Positions 11,409-20,456 are shown, counted from the stretch's first letter. The stretch is DNA of 64,000 nt from Oryzomonas sagensis (GCF_008802355.1 NZ_VZRA01000003.1:566361-630360), one strand, 5' to 3'. Numbers and translations: made by a program. The notes: a model not told the origin generated them from the sequence alone.

Positions 11409-12428
11409 TCAGAATAGGTTCCCCTGGGATGATTCGGGCGCTATGCGGTCGAAGTGCAGGTAGGCGGCGCGGGTGGCGACCCGGCCGCGCGGGGTGCGGT
11501 TCAGGAAGCCGTTCTGGATCAAAAACGGTTCGTACACATCCTCGATGGTGTCGCTCTCCTCGCCAATGGCCGCAGCGATGGTATCCAGCCCCACCGGGCC
11601 GCCGGTGAACTTGTCGATGATCGTGAGAAGGATCATGCGGTCCATCTGGTCGAAGCCCATCTCGTCGATCTCCAACAGCTTGAGCGTCTCCTGAACGACC
11701 GCCCGGGTGATGACGCCGTTGGCCCGCACCTGGGCAAAATCCCGGACCCGCCGCAGGAGGCGGTTGGCGATGCGGGGGGTGCCGCGGCTGCGCCGGGCAA
11801 GCTCGATGGCGCCCTGGGATTCGATCTCCATACCCAGGATGTGGGAAGAACGGCTGATGATGGTGGCCAGTTCCGGTTCGGTGTAGAACTCCAGACGCGA
11901 GATCACGCCAAAGCGGTCGCGTAGCGGCGAGGAGAGCAAACCGGCCCTGGTGGTGGCCCCTACCAGGGTGAAACGGGGCAGATCGAGCTTGATGCTGCGG
12001 GCGCTCGGTCCCTGGCCGATGATGATGTCCAGTTGAAAATCCTCCATGGCCGGGTAGAGGATCTCCTCCACCACGTGGGACAGCCGGTGGATCTCGTCGA
12101 TGAAGAGCACGTCGTGCGGTTCCAGGTTGGTCAGGATGGCCGCCAGGTCGCCGGGGCGCTCGATGACCGGTCCGGAGGTGGACTTGATGTTGACCCCCAT
12201 CTCGCAGGCCACGATATTGGCCAGGGTGGTCTTCCCGAGGCCGGGAGGGCCGTAGAGCAGGACATGGTCCAACGCCTCGCCCCTGCCCTTTGCGGCATCG
12301 ATGAACAGCCGCAGGTTGCCCTTGATCTTTTCCTGGCCGATATAGTCCGCCAGGGCCCGGGGCCGCAGGGTGGCATCGAACTGGAGATCGTCGTCGCTTT
12401 TTTCGGGTGTTATGGCGCGCTGCTGCAT
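11409..12428 (-). CDS. ruvB: Holliday junction branch-migration ATPase RuvB
   Basis: Hexameric motor that drives Holliday junction migration with RuvA. The 339-residue protein has Walker [12 protein letters not shown] near residue 61, Walker [10 protein letters not shown], the sensor GATTRAGLL, the arginine finger in PLRDRFG, and the C-terminal winged helix with FLNRTPRGR. This is full length. The start is ATG 12428 with a GGAG ribosome-binding site. ruvA and ruvC are not adjacent downstream; the operon instead continues into hda and the J-domain/repeat protein. Confidence 0.97.
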   Translation of the reverse strand: MQQRAITPEKSDDDLQFDATLRPRALADYIGQEKIKGNLRLFIDAAKGRGEALDHVLLYGPPGLGKTTLANIVACEMGVNIKSTSGPVIERPGDLAAILTNLEPHDVLFIDEIHRLSHVVEEILYPAMEDFQLDIIIGQGPSARSIKLDLPRFTLVGATTRAGLLSSPLRDRFGVISRLEFYTEPELATIISRSSHILGMEIESQGAIELARRSRGTPRIANRLLRRVRDFAQVRANGVITRAVVQETLKLLEIDEMGFDQMDRMILLTIIDKFTGGPVGLDTIAAAIGEESDTIEDVYEPFLIQNGFLNRTPRGRVATRAAYLHFDRIAPESSQGNLF

Positions 12429-12466
12429 TGCTACTCCGCTGTTATCGTACCGGCATGAACCGCTAG

Positions 12467-12495
12467 ACTATGGCCTATTTTGCAACAATTGTCAA
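12467..12495 (-). promoter_or_regulatory. Sigma-70 promoter of ruvB-hda operon
   Basis: On the minus strand a perfect TTGACA (12495-12490) and CATAGT (12472-12467, four of six) are spaced by 17 bases. The site is about 40 bp upstream of the ruvB ATG. Confidence 0.65.
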
Positions 12496-12546
12496 AGGAG
12501 GAGTACCGCTTTTCACGACGCGTTTTTGCCAATAAATGCATGGAAT

Positions 12547-12575
12547 TTGTGGCCGGCTATGCTAGTCTATAAAAT
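12547..12575 (+). promoter_or_regulatory. Candidate promoter of cupredoxin-radical SAM operon
   Basis: TTGTGG (12547-12552) and TAAAAT (12570-12575, five of six) are separated by 17 bases. The site lies about 70 bp before the cupredoxin ATG in a short AT-rich patch. The -35 match is weak. Confidence 0.4.
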
Positions 12576-12645
12576 AATAGCGCGCGGTTAATGCTTTGCC
12601 TGTTCCGGGGCGAAGAGAGAGGACGTGCGCAAGGGGGTGTACGCC

Positions 12646-13044
12646 ATGAAAACAATTATTGCCGGACTGCTGTTGTTGCTTGCCGGGACAGCCATTTGCG
12701 CCGATGATACGCCGTTCGTCGTGCCCATGGACAAGGACGGCGTCCAAAGGGTGGAGGTGCTGGGGGGGGACTATTTCTTCAAACCCCGCCACATCGTGGT
12801 CAAGATCAACCAACCGGTGGAGATGCTGGTGCGCAAGGACGGCTGGTTCATCCCCCACACCATCGTCATTGATGCCCCGGAGGCCAGCATCAAAGTAAAT
12901 GTATCGCTTTCCCGCGACCCGAAGGTCATCGCTTTCACCCCCACCAAGGTGGGCAGCTATCCGTTCTACTGCGACAAAAAGCCGCCGTTCCTTGCCAGTC
13001 ACCGGGACAAGGGAATGGAAGGCATCCTGGAGGTCGTTGAGTGA
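12646..13044 (+). CDS. Periplasmic cupredoxin-like protein
   Basis: A 132-residue protein with an N-terminal signal peptide (MKTIIAGLLLLLAGTAICA, cut before DDTP). A beta-sandwich-like body contains the ligand set expected for a type 1 copper site: His in PHTIVID near residue 75, then Cys in FYCDKK, His in ASHRDK and Met in KGMEG near the end. A longer frame opens at GTG 12625, but the signal peptide supports ATG 12646. It likely carries electrons or holds copper in the periplasm. Its stop overlaps the GTG of the next radical SAM gene (GTGA). Confidence 0.8.
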   Translation: MKTIIAGLLLLLAGTAICADDTPFVVPMDKDGVQRVEVLGGDYFFKPRHIVVKINQPVEMLVRKDGWFIPHTIVIDAPEASIKVNVSLSRDPKVIAFTPTKVGSYPFYCDKKPPFLASHRDKGMEGILEVVE

Positions 13045-14459
13045 AAGTAATCTTCATCCACCCCCACGGCAGCAACTTCATGCCGGGCGTGCAGGACATC
13101 ACCACCATCTTCAACATCATGCCCCCCCTGGGGATCATGAGTATCGCCGCCTGGCTCGAGCGCCACGGCATCGAAGTCGAGATCATCGACTGTTATGCAA
13201 CGCCTCTGGGGGTTAACGACCTGGCCGATGAGGTCATCCGCCGCCGCCCCGACGCGGTGGGATTCTCCACCACCACCTCCGCCTTCCGGGAGGGGTACCG
13301 CATCGCCAGTGCCATCAAGGAACGGGACGCCCGGATCGTCACGGTCTTCGGCGGCGCCCACCCCTGCACCATGGGCGCGCCGCTCCTGGATGACTTCCCG
13401 GCCATCGATTACCTGGTGATCGGCGAAGGGGAGCAGACCATGCTGGAGCTGGCCCAGGCCGGTTTTAAGGGGGTGGAGTCCCTGCCCGGCATCGCCTTCC
13501 GCCGCGACGGCAAAGGCGTGCTCACCAGCCAGCGCGACCTGATCGCCGACCTTGACGACCTTCCCTTCCCCGCCTATCACCTGCTGCCCGGCTTTCCCGA
13601 ACGCTACACCCTGCCGCTGTTCAGTTTTCCCACGGCCCCCAACACGAGCATCATCTCCAGCCGCGGCTGCCCCTATGCCTGTTCCTACTGCGACCGGTCG
13701 GTATTCTCCCGCGGCTTCCGTTTCAACTCGCCCGAATACATCGTCGAGCACGTGGCCATGCTCAACCGTGACTACGGCATCCGCCACGTCTTTTTCTACG
13801 ACGACCTGTTCACCTTCGACCGCACACGGGTGGCCGAATTCTGCGACCTCAAGGCGAAAAGGGGGCTCAAGGTTACCTACAACTGCATCGCCCGGCTCGA
13901 ACACGTGGATGAGGAACTCCTGGCGTTGCTCAAGCGTTCCGGCTGCTGGCAGGTCAACTTCGGCATCGAATCGGGCGACCCGGAGGTCCTCAAGAAACAT
14001 CGCAAATTCTACGGTCTGGACGAGGTCGGCAAAAAGCTGCAAATGGTCAAGAAGGCGGGCATGCGCGTCAAGGGGCTCTTCATGATCGGCTTGCCGGGGG
14101 AGGACGAGGCCGCCATCCGCCGCACCATCGACTACGCCCTGTCTCTGCCGCTGGAAGAGATCAACGTCACAAAATTCACCCCCTTCCCCGGCGCGCCGAT
14201 CTACAAGACCATCCGCGAGCAGGGGGAGTTCGACGAGAACTGGGAGCTGATGAACTGCATGAACTTCGTCTTCGTGCCTGCGGGGATGACCAAGGAGCAA
14301 CTGGAAAGGCTCTACAACGAATTCATCCGCCGTTTCTACCATCGCACCCGCATCCACTGGGGCTACACGAAGATGCTCTGGAAATCGCCCCACAGCATCC
14401 TGGTATTCCTGCGCCATCTGCCGGAGATACTGGCCTTCGAGCGGAAGCAGAAATGGTGA
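13041..14459 (+). CDS. B12-binding-domain radical SAM protein
   Basis: The 472-residue protein has an N-terminal Rossmann-like cobalamin-binding-type domain (residues 1-140, with PLGIMSIAAWLE and a GGAHPC strand). A radical SAM domain follows, with CPYACSYC (Cys 209, 213, 216), and GIESGD and MIGLPGE further on. The DxHxxG cobalamin motif is absent, so any B12 would be bound without a protein His ligand, as in many class B enzymes. It starts at GTG overlapping the cupredoxin stop. Its architecture matches the B12-type radical SAM genes at 28.4-35.2 kb, but it lies outside that operon. The substrate is unknown. Confidence 0.88.
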   Translation: MKVIFIHPHGSNFMPGVQDITTIFNIMPPLGIMSIAAWLERHGIEVEIIDCYATPLGVNDLADEVIRRRPDAVGFSTTTSAFREGYRIASAIKERDARIVTVFGGAHPCTMGAPLLDDFPAIDYLVIGEGEQTMLELAQAGFKGVESLPGIAFRRDGKGVLTSQRDLIADLDDLPFPAYHLLPGFPERYTLPLFSFPTAPNTSIISSRGCPYACSYCDRSVFSRGFRFNSPEYIVEHVAMLNRDYGIRHVFFYDDLFTFDRTRVAEFCDLKAKRGLKVTYNCIARLEHVDEELLALLKRSGCWQVNFGIESGDPEVLKKHRKFYGLDEVGKKLQMVKKAGMRVKGLFMIGLPGEDEAAIRRTIDYALSLPLEEINVTKFTPFPGAPIYKTIREQGEFDENWELMNCMNFVFVPAGMTKEQLERLYNEFIRRFYHRTRIHWGYTKMLWKSPHSILVFLRHLPEILAFERKQKW

Positions 14460-14502
14460 TGACACGAACGGGACCGACCCGCATGAAGGCGAGTTCTCGC
14501 CC

Positions 14503-15396
14503 ATGACCACCGAACAACGCGGTACTCCGTGGCCGCCGGGCCGGTTCTTCAGCTTCATGGCGGCCGTCATACGGGATTTCCGGCGCAACCAGGGTTTTCT
14601 TTTGTCCGGCGCCGTGGCCTACTACACCCTGCTGTCGGTGGTACCCCTGTCGATCCTGGTCCTGACCGTGCTATCCCACGTTATCGGCGAGGAACGGCTG
14701 GTAGCCACCATGGCGACCTATCTGGAGATGGTAGTGCCCGGTTATACGACCACCCTGCTGGAACAGGTGCGGGTCTTCATGGAGAACCGCCAGGTGATCG
14801 GCTTCATCGGTTTTATCGTCATGCTGTTTTTCAGTTCCATCGCCTTTACGGTCCTGGAAAACGCCATCTCGGTGATCTTTTTCCACCACGTCAGGCACGA
14901 GCGCCGCGGTTTCCTCGTCTCCGCCCTGATCCCCTTCGTCTATATCTGTGCCCTTGCCCTGGGCATCGTGCTGGTATCGGTGGTGGTGGGTGCGGTGGAG
15001 ACCCTTGAAAGCCGGCATTTGGTCCTGTTCAACCGGAGCGTGAGCCTGGCCGGAACGGAGCGGATTGCATTATATACCTTGGGGATCGTCGGCGAACTGC
15101 TGATGCTCACGTCCATCTACCTGGTGATGCCGGTGGTACGGGTCACCTTTCGCCATGCCCTGATCGGCGGAGTGGCTGCCACGCTGTTATGGGAGATCAC
15201 CCGCCGCATACTGGTCTGGTATTACGCATCCCTCTCCATGGTAAACATCATCTACGGCTCCATTGCCACGGTGGTGGTGACCCTGCTCAGTATCGAGGTG
15301 TCGGCCCTGATCCTGCTCCTGGGCGCTCAGGTCATTGCCGAACTTGAAACCACCCGTTTAACGGCCGCGGATAAGCCGGACGGGTTCGAGACATGA
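14503..15396 (+). CDS. YihY/BrkB family inner-membrane protein
   Basis: The 297-residue protein has about six hydrophobic segments. The early SGAVAYYTLLSVVPLSIL motif (residues 32-49) and late segments MVNIIYGSIATVVVTLL are typical of the YihY/BrkB family, once thought to be RNase BN. The family role is unclear; members are integral inner-membrane proteins. ATG 14503 follows a small GGCGAG/CTCGCC palindrome that could affect ribosome access. The gene lies 43 bases after the radical SAM gene and probably shares its transcript. Confidence 0.88.
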   Translation: MTTEQRGTPWPPGRFFSFMAAVIRDFRRNQGFLLSGAVAYYTLLSVVPLSILVLTVLSHVIGEERLVATMATYLEMVVPGYTTTLLEQVRVFMENRQVIGFIGFIVMLFFSSIAFTVLENAISVIFFHHVRHERRGFLVSALIPFVYICALALGIVLVSVVVGAVETLESRHLVLFNRSVSLAGTERIALYTLGIVGELLMLTSIYLVMPVVRVTFRHALIGGVAATLLWEITRRILVWYYASLSMVNIIYGSIATVVVTLLSIEVSALILLLGAQVIAELETTRLTAADKPDGFET

Positions 15397-15448
15397 TATC
15401 GCACAACCGGCAATACCACTCCACACAACAGGTCGGTGAACTTCTCGT

Positions 15449-16036
15449 ATGACAAAAAGAACAATCCTGATCACCCTTGCCCTCATTGCCTTCCTCGCCC
15501 CGCTCCCGGTCCGGGCAGAAACCGTCGTCACCACGGCCCAATCGGAATATGCCCTGCTGACCGGCTACGGCATCACCCACCGTTATTTCGGCGCCACCCG
15601 CACCCAGGTGCAGACCTGGGACGCCATCGCCCGCTATGGCCGTTTCCTCTCCCAGGAGGTCGGCAGGGGAAGCTGGTATCAGGGGAGACACGAACTGCTG
15701 GTGGAGGTGCCCTATCACATGGCCGTGGACCATGACGCCAGGTCCATGGTGGGGGGGTATCTATTGGGAAGCTGGAAATTTACCGGGTTGGAGGGCATCT
15801 CCCCCTACGTCTTTGCCGGCGGGGGGATACTCTATGTGGATCTGGGGCTGCCCACCATGGGGACCAAGCTGGATTTTTCCTACCAGGGGGGAACGGGGGT
15901 GCAGTACTTCGTACGCAAGGACACGGCGCTCATGGCCGAGTACCGCTACCATCACATCTCAAACGCCGGAACCGCCGCGCCCAACGAGCCGCTCAATTCC
16001 AGCAAGTTCCTGGTGGGCGTGACATTCTATCGTTGA
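15449..16036 (+). CDS. PagL-like outer-membrane lipid A deacylase family protein
   Basis: The 195-residue protein has a cleavable signal peptide (about residues 1-23, ending VRAET) and alternating beta strands, and it ends in an aromatic strand (VGVTFYR) as outer-membrane barrels do. Near the C-terminus, YRYHHISNAG carries the His-x-Ser-Asn-Ala-Gly pattern of PagL-type lipid A 3-O-deacylases (His169, Ser171); Glu180 could complete the triad. PagL removes the 3-position acyl chain of lipid A. The family is divergent, so activity is inferred from the motif. The gene faces the MMPL exporter convergently, with a 6-base gap. Confidence 0.75.
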   Translation: MTKRTILITLALIAFLAPLPVRAETVVTTAQSEYALLTGYGITHRYFGATRTQVQTWDAIARYGRFLSQEVGRGSWYQGRHELLVEVPYHMAVDHDARSMVGGYLLGSWKFTGLEGISPYVFAGGGILYVDLGLPTMGTKLDFSYQGGTGVQYFVRKDTALMAEYRYHHISNAGTAAPNEPLNSSKFLVGVTFYR

Positions 16037-16042
16037 GCCTTG

Positions 16043-18583
16043 TCAATCCTCCTGGTAAAACCCTTTCAGGGCCATGGCCGCCGGCAGGGTCACCAGGGAA
16101 AAGAAGGTGATGAACCCCACCCCCAGGTTCGTGGCCCAGCCGATGGAGGACATGGCGCCGTAGTCGGTCAGGGCCAGGGACCCGAACCCGACGATGGTGG
16201 TCATGGCCGAAAGGAATACCGACCGGCCGATCTGCACATACTGCCGCTCCCGTTCGCCGGGTGCCGCCCCCGTGACCCGGAAGCGGATATACAGGCCGAA
16301 ATCGCTCCCCATCCCCACGATCGTCACCAACACCATGGCATTCATGAAATTGAGCCCCATGCCGCTCAACGCCATGGTTCCCAACATGCACCCGGAGGCC
16401 GCCGCCACCGGAAACAGGGAATAGAGCACCCCCGACGGCATGCTGGCAAAATGAGCCAAAAGAAAGAACAACACCAGCACCCCACCCAACAGGAAGGCGC
16501 CGGTAAAGCTGTTCCGCACCGCATCCTTCAACTGGTTGCTGATCAGGTCGATGCCGGTCATGCGCGCCGCAGGGTCCAGAGCCGCCAGCGCGGCTTGAAA
16601 GGCGGGCAGATCGAGCGTGGAGCCGGAATAGTGCAGATACGCCAGGGCGTGGTAACCGGTGGCGGTTTTAACCAGATGGCGATCGACAACCCCCTTGAGG
16701 GGCGAGGCCGAAAGGCGGGCCACAGCCTCTTCGGGGCTTACCGGTACGGCTCGTTGCAGATTGCTCATCCCATCCAGAAACGGTTGGAACTGCTCCGTGG
16801 CAAACCCCTGCCGGTCAAGCGCCCCCCGCATGGACTTTTCAAGGCGTGCGCCGCCAAACTGCTCCCGTAGCCGGAGAGACAACTCCATTTGTGTCTTCTG
16901 GCTGTTGATCACACGGCAGAGGGATGACCACGCCACGATCTGTCCGCGCGCCTGGAGGGATGCCGCCAGTGCGTCCAGCCGAGAAACCCGTTCCAGAACA
17001 TCGGGAAGATCACGCCCCTCCAACGCCACCAGTATCTGTTTCGGCGCGATACTCAAGTTCCGTTCAATCTTCTCCTGCGCGAGAAAAGCCTCGGAATGGC
17101 GCGGCTGCAGGTTTTTGAGTTCGCCATCGAACGTGATGGCAAAGGCCGCCCAGCAGAGCCCTGCCGTCATCAACAGGGAACCTGCGGCAACCACCGCCGG
17201 ATGCCGCAGCACGGCGCGCCAGAGGCGTGGCAGGCCGAGACCGGGTATGGGACGGTAGGTGATGGGAAAGCGGCGTTCCATGAACAGCAGCAGAGGCGGC
17301 AGGAAAAACAAAGTGGCATAGAGGGAATAGATCACCCCCAGCCCCACCAGCAGGCCGAGTTCGTAGAGTGCGCGGACATCCGACACCATCAGCGCCAAAA
17401 ACGGGACCGCCGTGGTAATGGCAGCGGTGAAGACGCCGCGGCCGGTGTCGAGAATCGCCAGTTCCAACGCTTCCTGAGATGTTTTGCCGGCAGCCCGCTC
17501 GCTATGGAAACGGTCATAGATATGGATCGAATAGTCGGTGCCGATGCCGGTGATGAGGGCGGTAAAGGCAAAGGAAATGATATGGATCGACCGGAGAAAC
17601 AGCCCGGCGGTCCCCAGGGCGAACAGCACGCCGCACGCCAGGATCAGCGGAATGAGGAGGGTTGGCAACAAGCGCCGGTAGGCAATGTAGAAAATGCCCA
17701 ACACCACCAAGAGCGAGATAACGATGCTGACGAGGACATTGGACTTCATCGCCGCTTCATCCAGCACGGCGCTGATATGTGCACCGGCGCAGGAGATCGA
17801 GATCGGAGAACTACGGCGGGCATCGTTGATGGCCGCCACCAGCTTGCGGGCGAACACCATGTCCTGGACCGGTCTGGCAGGTTCGGCGATCATGATCAGC
17901 ACCGCACCGTTGCGGGAGAGAAAATAGGGGGATGCCGGATCGAGGTCGAGGGCCTGACCGCCGGTCTTGAGACGCGGCAGGATCAGGTCGCGCAGGGAAA
18001 ACGGGTCAACGGTGGCCAAGCCGCTGGCAAAACCGCCGAACTGCCCGGCCAGGTTGGCCTGGAGTTGTTGCAGGGCTGCGTTTGCCTGGTCGGGGGCAAA
18101 ACGGGCAACAAAACGAGGCAGATCATCCGGCTGAATGAAGAGCTGGGGATGGATGACGGCATAGGCAATCAGTTCTTTGAAGGATGCCGCCTGACTTTCG
18201 TCGTAGATCCTCCAGGTGATTCGTTTGAAGGCGGGCTGTCCATCGACGCGGGCCTGTCCGAGACGCTCGGCAAAACGTCCAGCCTCTGCAGGCAGGGACG
18301 GTGGATCGCCCTCCAGCAGAAAGTAGGCTTCATTGGCGCTGCCGGTCCACTCAAGCGAATCGAGCAACAGCCTGAGTGCTGGCTGGCGGGACGGGAAAAG
18401 CCGGAAGATATCCGTTTCGAAATGGATGGAGGTAATCACCGCGACCGACAGAACCACGGCAGCCGCGAACAGGCAAATGACGGCCAGGGGGCGCGTCGAG
18501 GCGACACGGAAGACCCAAGCCAGGTGACGGCGCGTAAGGGAGTTGCTGGCGGCGATGATACGTGAGGACCACGCGCGGAACAT
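16043..18583 (-). CDS. MMPL/RND-family lipid exporter
   Basis: The 846-residue inner-membrane protein has the duplicated RND layout. It contains one N-terminal membrane helix, a roughly 200-residue periplasmic loop, five helices (VLVSIVISLLVVLGIFYIAY onward) and then a repeat of the same arrangement with the second helix bundle near 670-840. The GIGTDYSIH and VTIVGMGSDFGLYI stretches match the MMPL family, which includes hopanoid exporter HpnN and exporters in aryl-polyene clusters. It is last in the fabG-KS operon, just after the LolB-like lipoprotein, so it probably moves the acyl product to the outer leaflet or periplasm. Confidence 0.88.
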   Translation of the reverse strand: MFRAWSSRIIAASNSLTRRHLAWVFRVASTRPLAVICLFAAAVVLSVAVITSIHFETDIFRLFPSRQPALRLLLDSLEWTGSANEAYFLLEGDPPSLPAEAGRFAERLGQARVDGQPAFKRITWRIYDESQAASFKELIAYAVIHPQLFIQPDDLPRFVARFAPDQANAALQQLQANLAGQFGGFASGLATVDPFSLRDLILPRLKTGGQALDLDPASPYFLSRNGAVLIMIAEPARPVQDMVFARKLVAAINDARRSSPISISCAGAHISAVLDEAAMKSNVLVSIVISLLVVLGIFYIAYRRLLPTLLIPLILACGVLFALGTAGLFLRSIHIISFAFTALITGIGTDYSIHIYDRFHSERAAGKTSQEALELAILDTGRGVFTAAITTAVPFLALMVSDVRALYELGLLVGLGVIYSLYATLFFLPPLLLFMERRFPITYRPIPGLGLPRLWRAVLRHPAVVAAGSLLMTAGLCWAAFAITFDGELKNLQPRHSEAFLAQEKIERNLSIAPKQILVALEGRDLPDVLERVSRLDALAASLQARGQIVAWSSLCRVINSQKTQMELSLRLREQFGGARLEKSMRGALDRQGFATEQFQPFLDGMSNLQRAVPVSPEEAVARLSASPLKGVVDRHLVKTATGYHALAYLHYSGSTLDLPAFQAALAALDPAARMTGIDLISNQLKDAVRNSFTGAFLLGGVLVLFFLLAHFASMPSGVLYSLFPVAAASGCMLGTMALSGMGLNFMNAMVLVTIVGMGSDFGLYIRFRVTGAAPGERERQYVQIGRSVFLSAMTTIVGFGSLALTDYGAMSSIGWATNLGVGFITFFSLVTLPAAMALKGFYQED

Positions 18584-18586
18584 GGA

Positions 18587-19288
18587 TTATTGCTTTCCTT
18601 GCAGTGCGGACAACGGGTAGATGGTCAGGTTGTCCACATGGGGGGTGAAGGCCTCCGGCGCCAGGTCGGTGTTGACCTCCGGTTCGGTGATCTTGATGCG
18701 GAAGCGGCCGCCGTCGTGGCTGTACATGATGATCTCCGTGGCCAGGGGCACGCCGTTCACCAGCTCGTAATCGTTGTAATGGGCCTCGTCGCCGTTAGCC
18801 AGACTTTTGACAACCACCAGCCCGTTCTCGAAGGTCACCCGTTCCTTCAGCCCCATACTGCCGGTCCGCTCCACGGTACCGTCGCGCAACGAACTGCCGG
18901 GGGCCGGCACCTCCATGACCCAGCGCGCCTGGCGCCAAGTATCCCCCTGCCCCTGTTGGGGAAGCTCGGCCAGCAAGCCGCGGAACGCCACCCCCTTGGA
19001 ATTGTCCACAACCGTGACCTCTTCGCCCACCACAACGGTTTCCATTATGGTGGTGCCAAAGGGGGAAAGGATCACCATCCTCATCCGGTCGGGGCGCCGG
19101 TAGAGCAGAAAGCCGTTTGCGCCCATGCCCTGTTCACCCTTGGTGATGGAGAGGGACACGCCCGCCGAAAGGGTATCCACCTGGACGCCGGGCCGATACT
19201 CAAGGGGAGGCTTGGGGGTGAAGATGGCACAGCCGGAAGCCAGGAAGAAGATGGAAAACAGGAACAATAGGGGAAAATGACGTTTCAT
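18587..19288 (-). CDS. LolB-like outer-membrane lipoprotein
   Basis: From ATG 19288 this reads 233 residues, with a lipoprotein signal peptide and lipobox LASGC near residue 20. The body has the beta-rich pattern of LolA/LolB domains: GANGFLLYRRPDRMRMVILSP, a central FGTTIMETVV strand and a late TEIIMYSH strand. LolB accepts lipids or lipoproteins from LolA at the outer membrane. An alternative start is ATG 19303. It sits between a LolA-like gene and the MMPL exporter, so the three could form a dedicated lipid-transfer path separate from the main Lol system. Confidence 0.75.
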   Translation of the reverse strand: MKRHFPLLFLFSIFFLASGCAIFTPKPPLEYRPGVQVDTLSAGVSLSITKGEQGMGANGFLLYRRPDRMRMVILSPFGTTIMETVVVGEEVTVVDNSKGVAFRGLLAELPQQGQGDTWRQARWVMEVPAPGSSLRDGTVERTGSMGLKERVTFENGLVVVKSLANGDEAHYNDYELVNGVPLATEIIMYSHDGGRFRIKITEPEVNTDLAPEAFTPHVDNLTIYPLSALQGKQ

Positions 19289-19416
19289 CGAAGGTCCGAT
19301 CATTGGTCGCAAGGGTTATCCCGAAAAAATATTTGTCGCAGCGTCACGGAGACAACGCGCTATGATGTCATACGGCATTTACGTGAGGGCAAAAGGACCC
19401 GCATTGGTTAGGTTTG

Positions 19417-20079
19417 TCACTCCAGCCGGAAATCGCGGTCCGTCAGCCCCACGTTGCGGCGCACCTTCTTGAAGGTCATCACGGCACGGTCGCCGTTCCG
19501 CTCCATGATGACCAATTTCCTGATCGTGCCATCTTCCAGGAAGGTTATGACCAGTTCCTTGACCTGCCCCTTGCCGCGGGGCGCAATGGTGACGGTATAG
19601 ACCGGGCCGGTCGCATCGGCGTGGACGCCCAGACCTTCCGGCAGGGTGGTGATCGGTGTGGCCAGTCGGGAGAACCACCGTTTCAGTCCCTGCTCCGGGG
19701 GCAGGACGATCCGGTTCCGTTCCCCGCCCGTACCCATGACCTGCTCGATGGTACTGTCCCGCAGGACCATGCGGCTGGCATAGGGTGCTTTGAGTTCAAG
19801 ATAGAACTGGTCGGGCTTGCGAAAGCGCACCGTTCCGTTCATGGTCATGGCCCGTTTCATCACCGAGAGGCGCTTTTCCTGGCTGATATCGGCCGTAAAG
19901 TCCGTGACTCCGGTAAAGGCCTTGCGGAGAGCTTCGAGCCCGTCCACGGCCGGGATCTGGCGGGCCTGGCAGGGAAAAGCGCCCACGAGCAGCAGAAACA
20001 GCGCGGCGCATACAGCAGAGGTCCGCCACCAGGTGGCGGGGCTCTGAAAAAAGCGGGAACCTCGTGCAATCGGCATCAT
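19417..20079 (-). CDS. LolA-like periplasmic lipid carrier
   Basis: The 220-residue protein has an N-terminal signal segment (AVCAALFLLLVGAFPCQA, residues 22-39). A LolA fold follows, with FTADISQEKRL near residue 60, MNGTVRFRKPDQFYLEL near 80 and a late VKELVITFLEDG strand. LolA shields an acyl chain in the periplasm between the inner and outer membranes. The start overlaps the dehydratase stop by ATGA. In aryl-polyene clusters a LolA-like protein occurs in the same setting. Confidence 0.82.
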   Translation of the reverse strand: MMPIARGSRFFQSPATWWRTSAVCAALFLLLVGAFPCQARQIPAVDGLEALRKAFTGVTDFTADISQEKRLSVMKRAMTMNGTVRFRKPDQFYLELKAPYASRMVLRDSTIEQVMGTGGERNRIVLPPEQGLKRWFSRLATPITTLPEGLGVHADATGPVYTVTIAPRGKGQVKELVITFLEDGTIRKLVIMERNGDRAVMTFKKVRRNVGLTDRDFRLE

Positions 20080-20456
20080 AGTTTACCTACTCCCAGGGTA
20101 AGTTGGGCCGTCACCAGCGTCCGGCCGTCGCATGTCACCTCTCCCTCCACCATGAAAAGCCTGCCAAAGGCCTTGATCACCCGAACCGAGACCGAAAGCT
20201 CATCTCCGGCCCGGGGCGCGCCGGAGAATTCGGCCCGGTCGACGGCCGCCAGAAAACCACCCTCCCCCTCGTCCTGAATGGTGAGGATGCCGGCCAACTG
20301 GGCGATGCACTCCACCAGCAGCACCTGGGGAAAGCTGCGGCCCGACGTGACGGCAACCCGGGCGGCCGCACGGGCGCCGGTCTCCAGTTCGACGACCCGG
20401 TCAAGGAGCAGAAAGGGGTAACGGTGGGGGAGATATGCCGCAGGATCAGACGTGAT
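20076..20456 (-). CDS. FabZ/ApeI-like 3-hydroxyacyl-ACP dehydratase with apparent ATC start
   Basis: A 126-residue hotdog-fold dehydratase that would remove water from 3-hydroxyacyl-ACP. YLPHRYPFLLLDRV near the N-terminus carries the catalytic His (residue 11), and LLVECIAQLAG near 50 supplies the acidic residue. The first ATG in frame, at 20324, would delete the catalytic His. Upstream of the motif and downstream of an in-frame TGA there is no ATG, GTG, TTG or CTG. The best candidate is ATC at 20456, with AAGGGAG six bases upstream, overlapping the end of the preceding gene by 11 bases. The FPG loop of FabZ is shortened here. Confidence 0.8.
   Translation of the reverse strand: MTSDPAAYLPHRYPFLLLDRVVELETGARAAARVAVTSGRSFPQVLLVECIAQLAGILTIQDEGEGGFLAAVDRAEFSGAPRAGDELSVSVRVIKAFGRLFMVEGEVTCDGRTLVTAQLTLGVGKL

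Noticed and set aside
12999-14588. 529-residue minus-strand frame
   Set aside because: Antisense to the cupredoxin end and the B12-type radical SAM gene, both with clear motifs and coupled starts.
17096-18565. 489-residue plus-strand frame opposite the MMPL exporter
   Set aside because: Shadow frame; the MMPL reading has the full duplicated membrane pattern.
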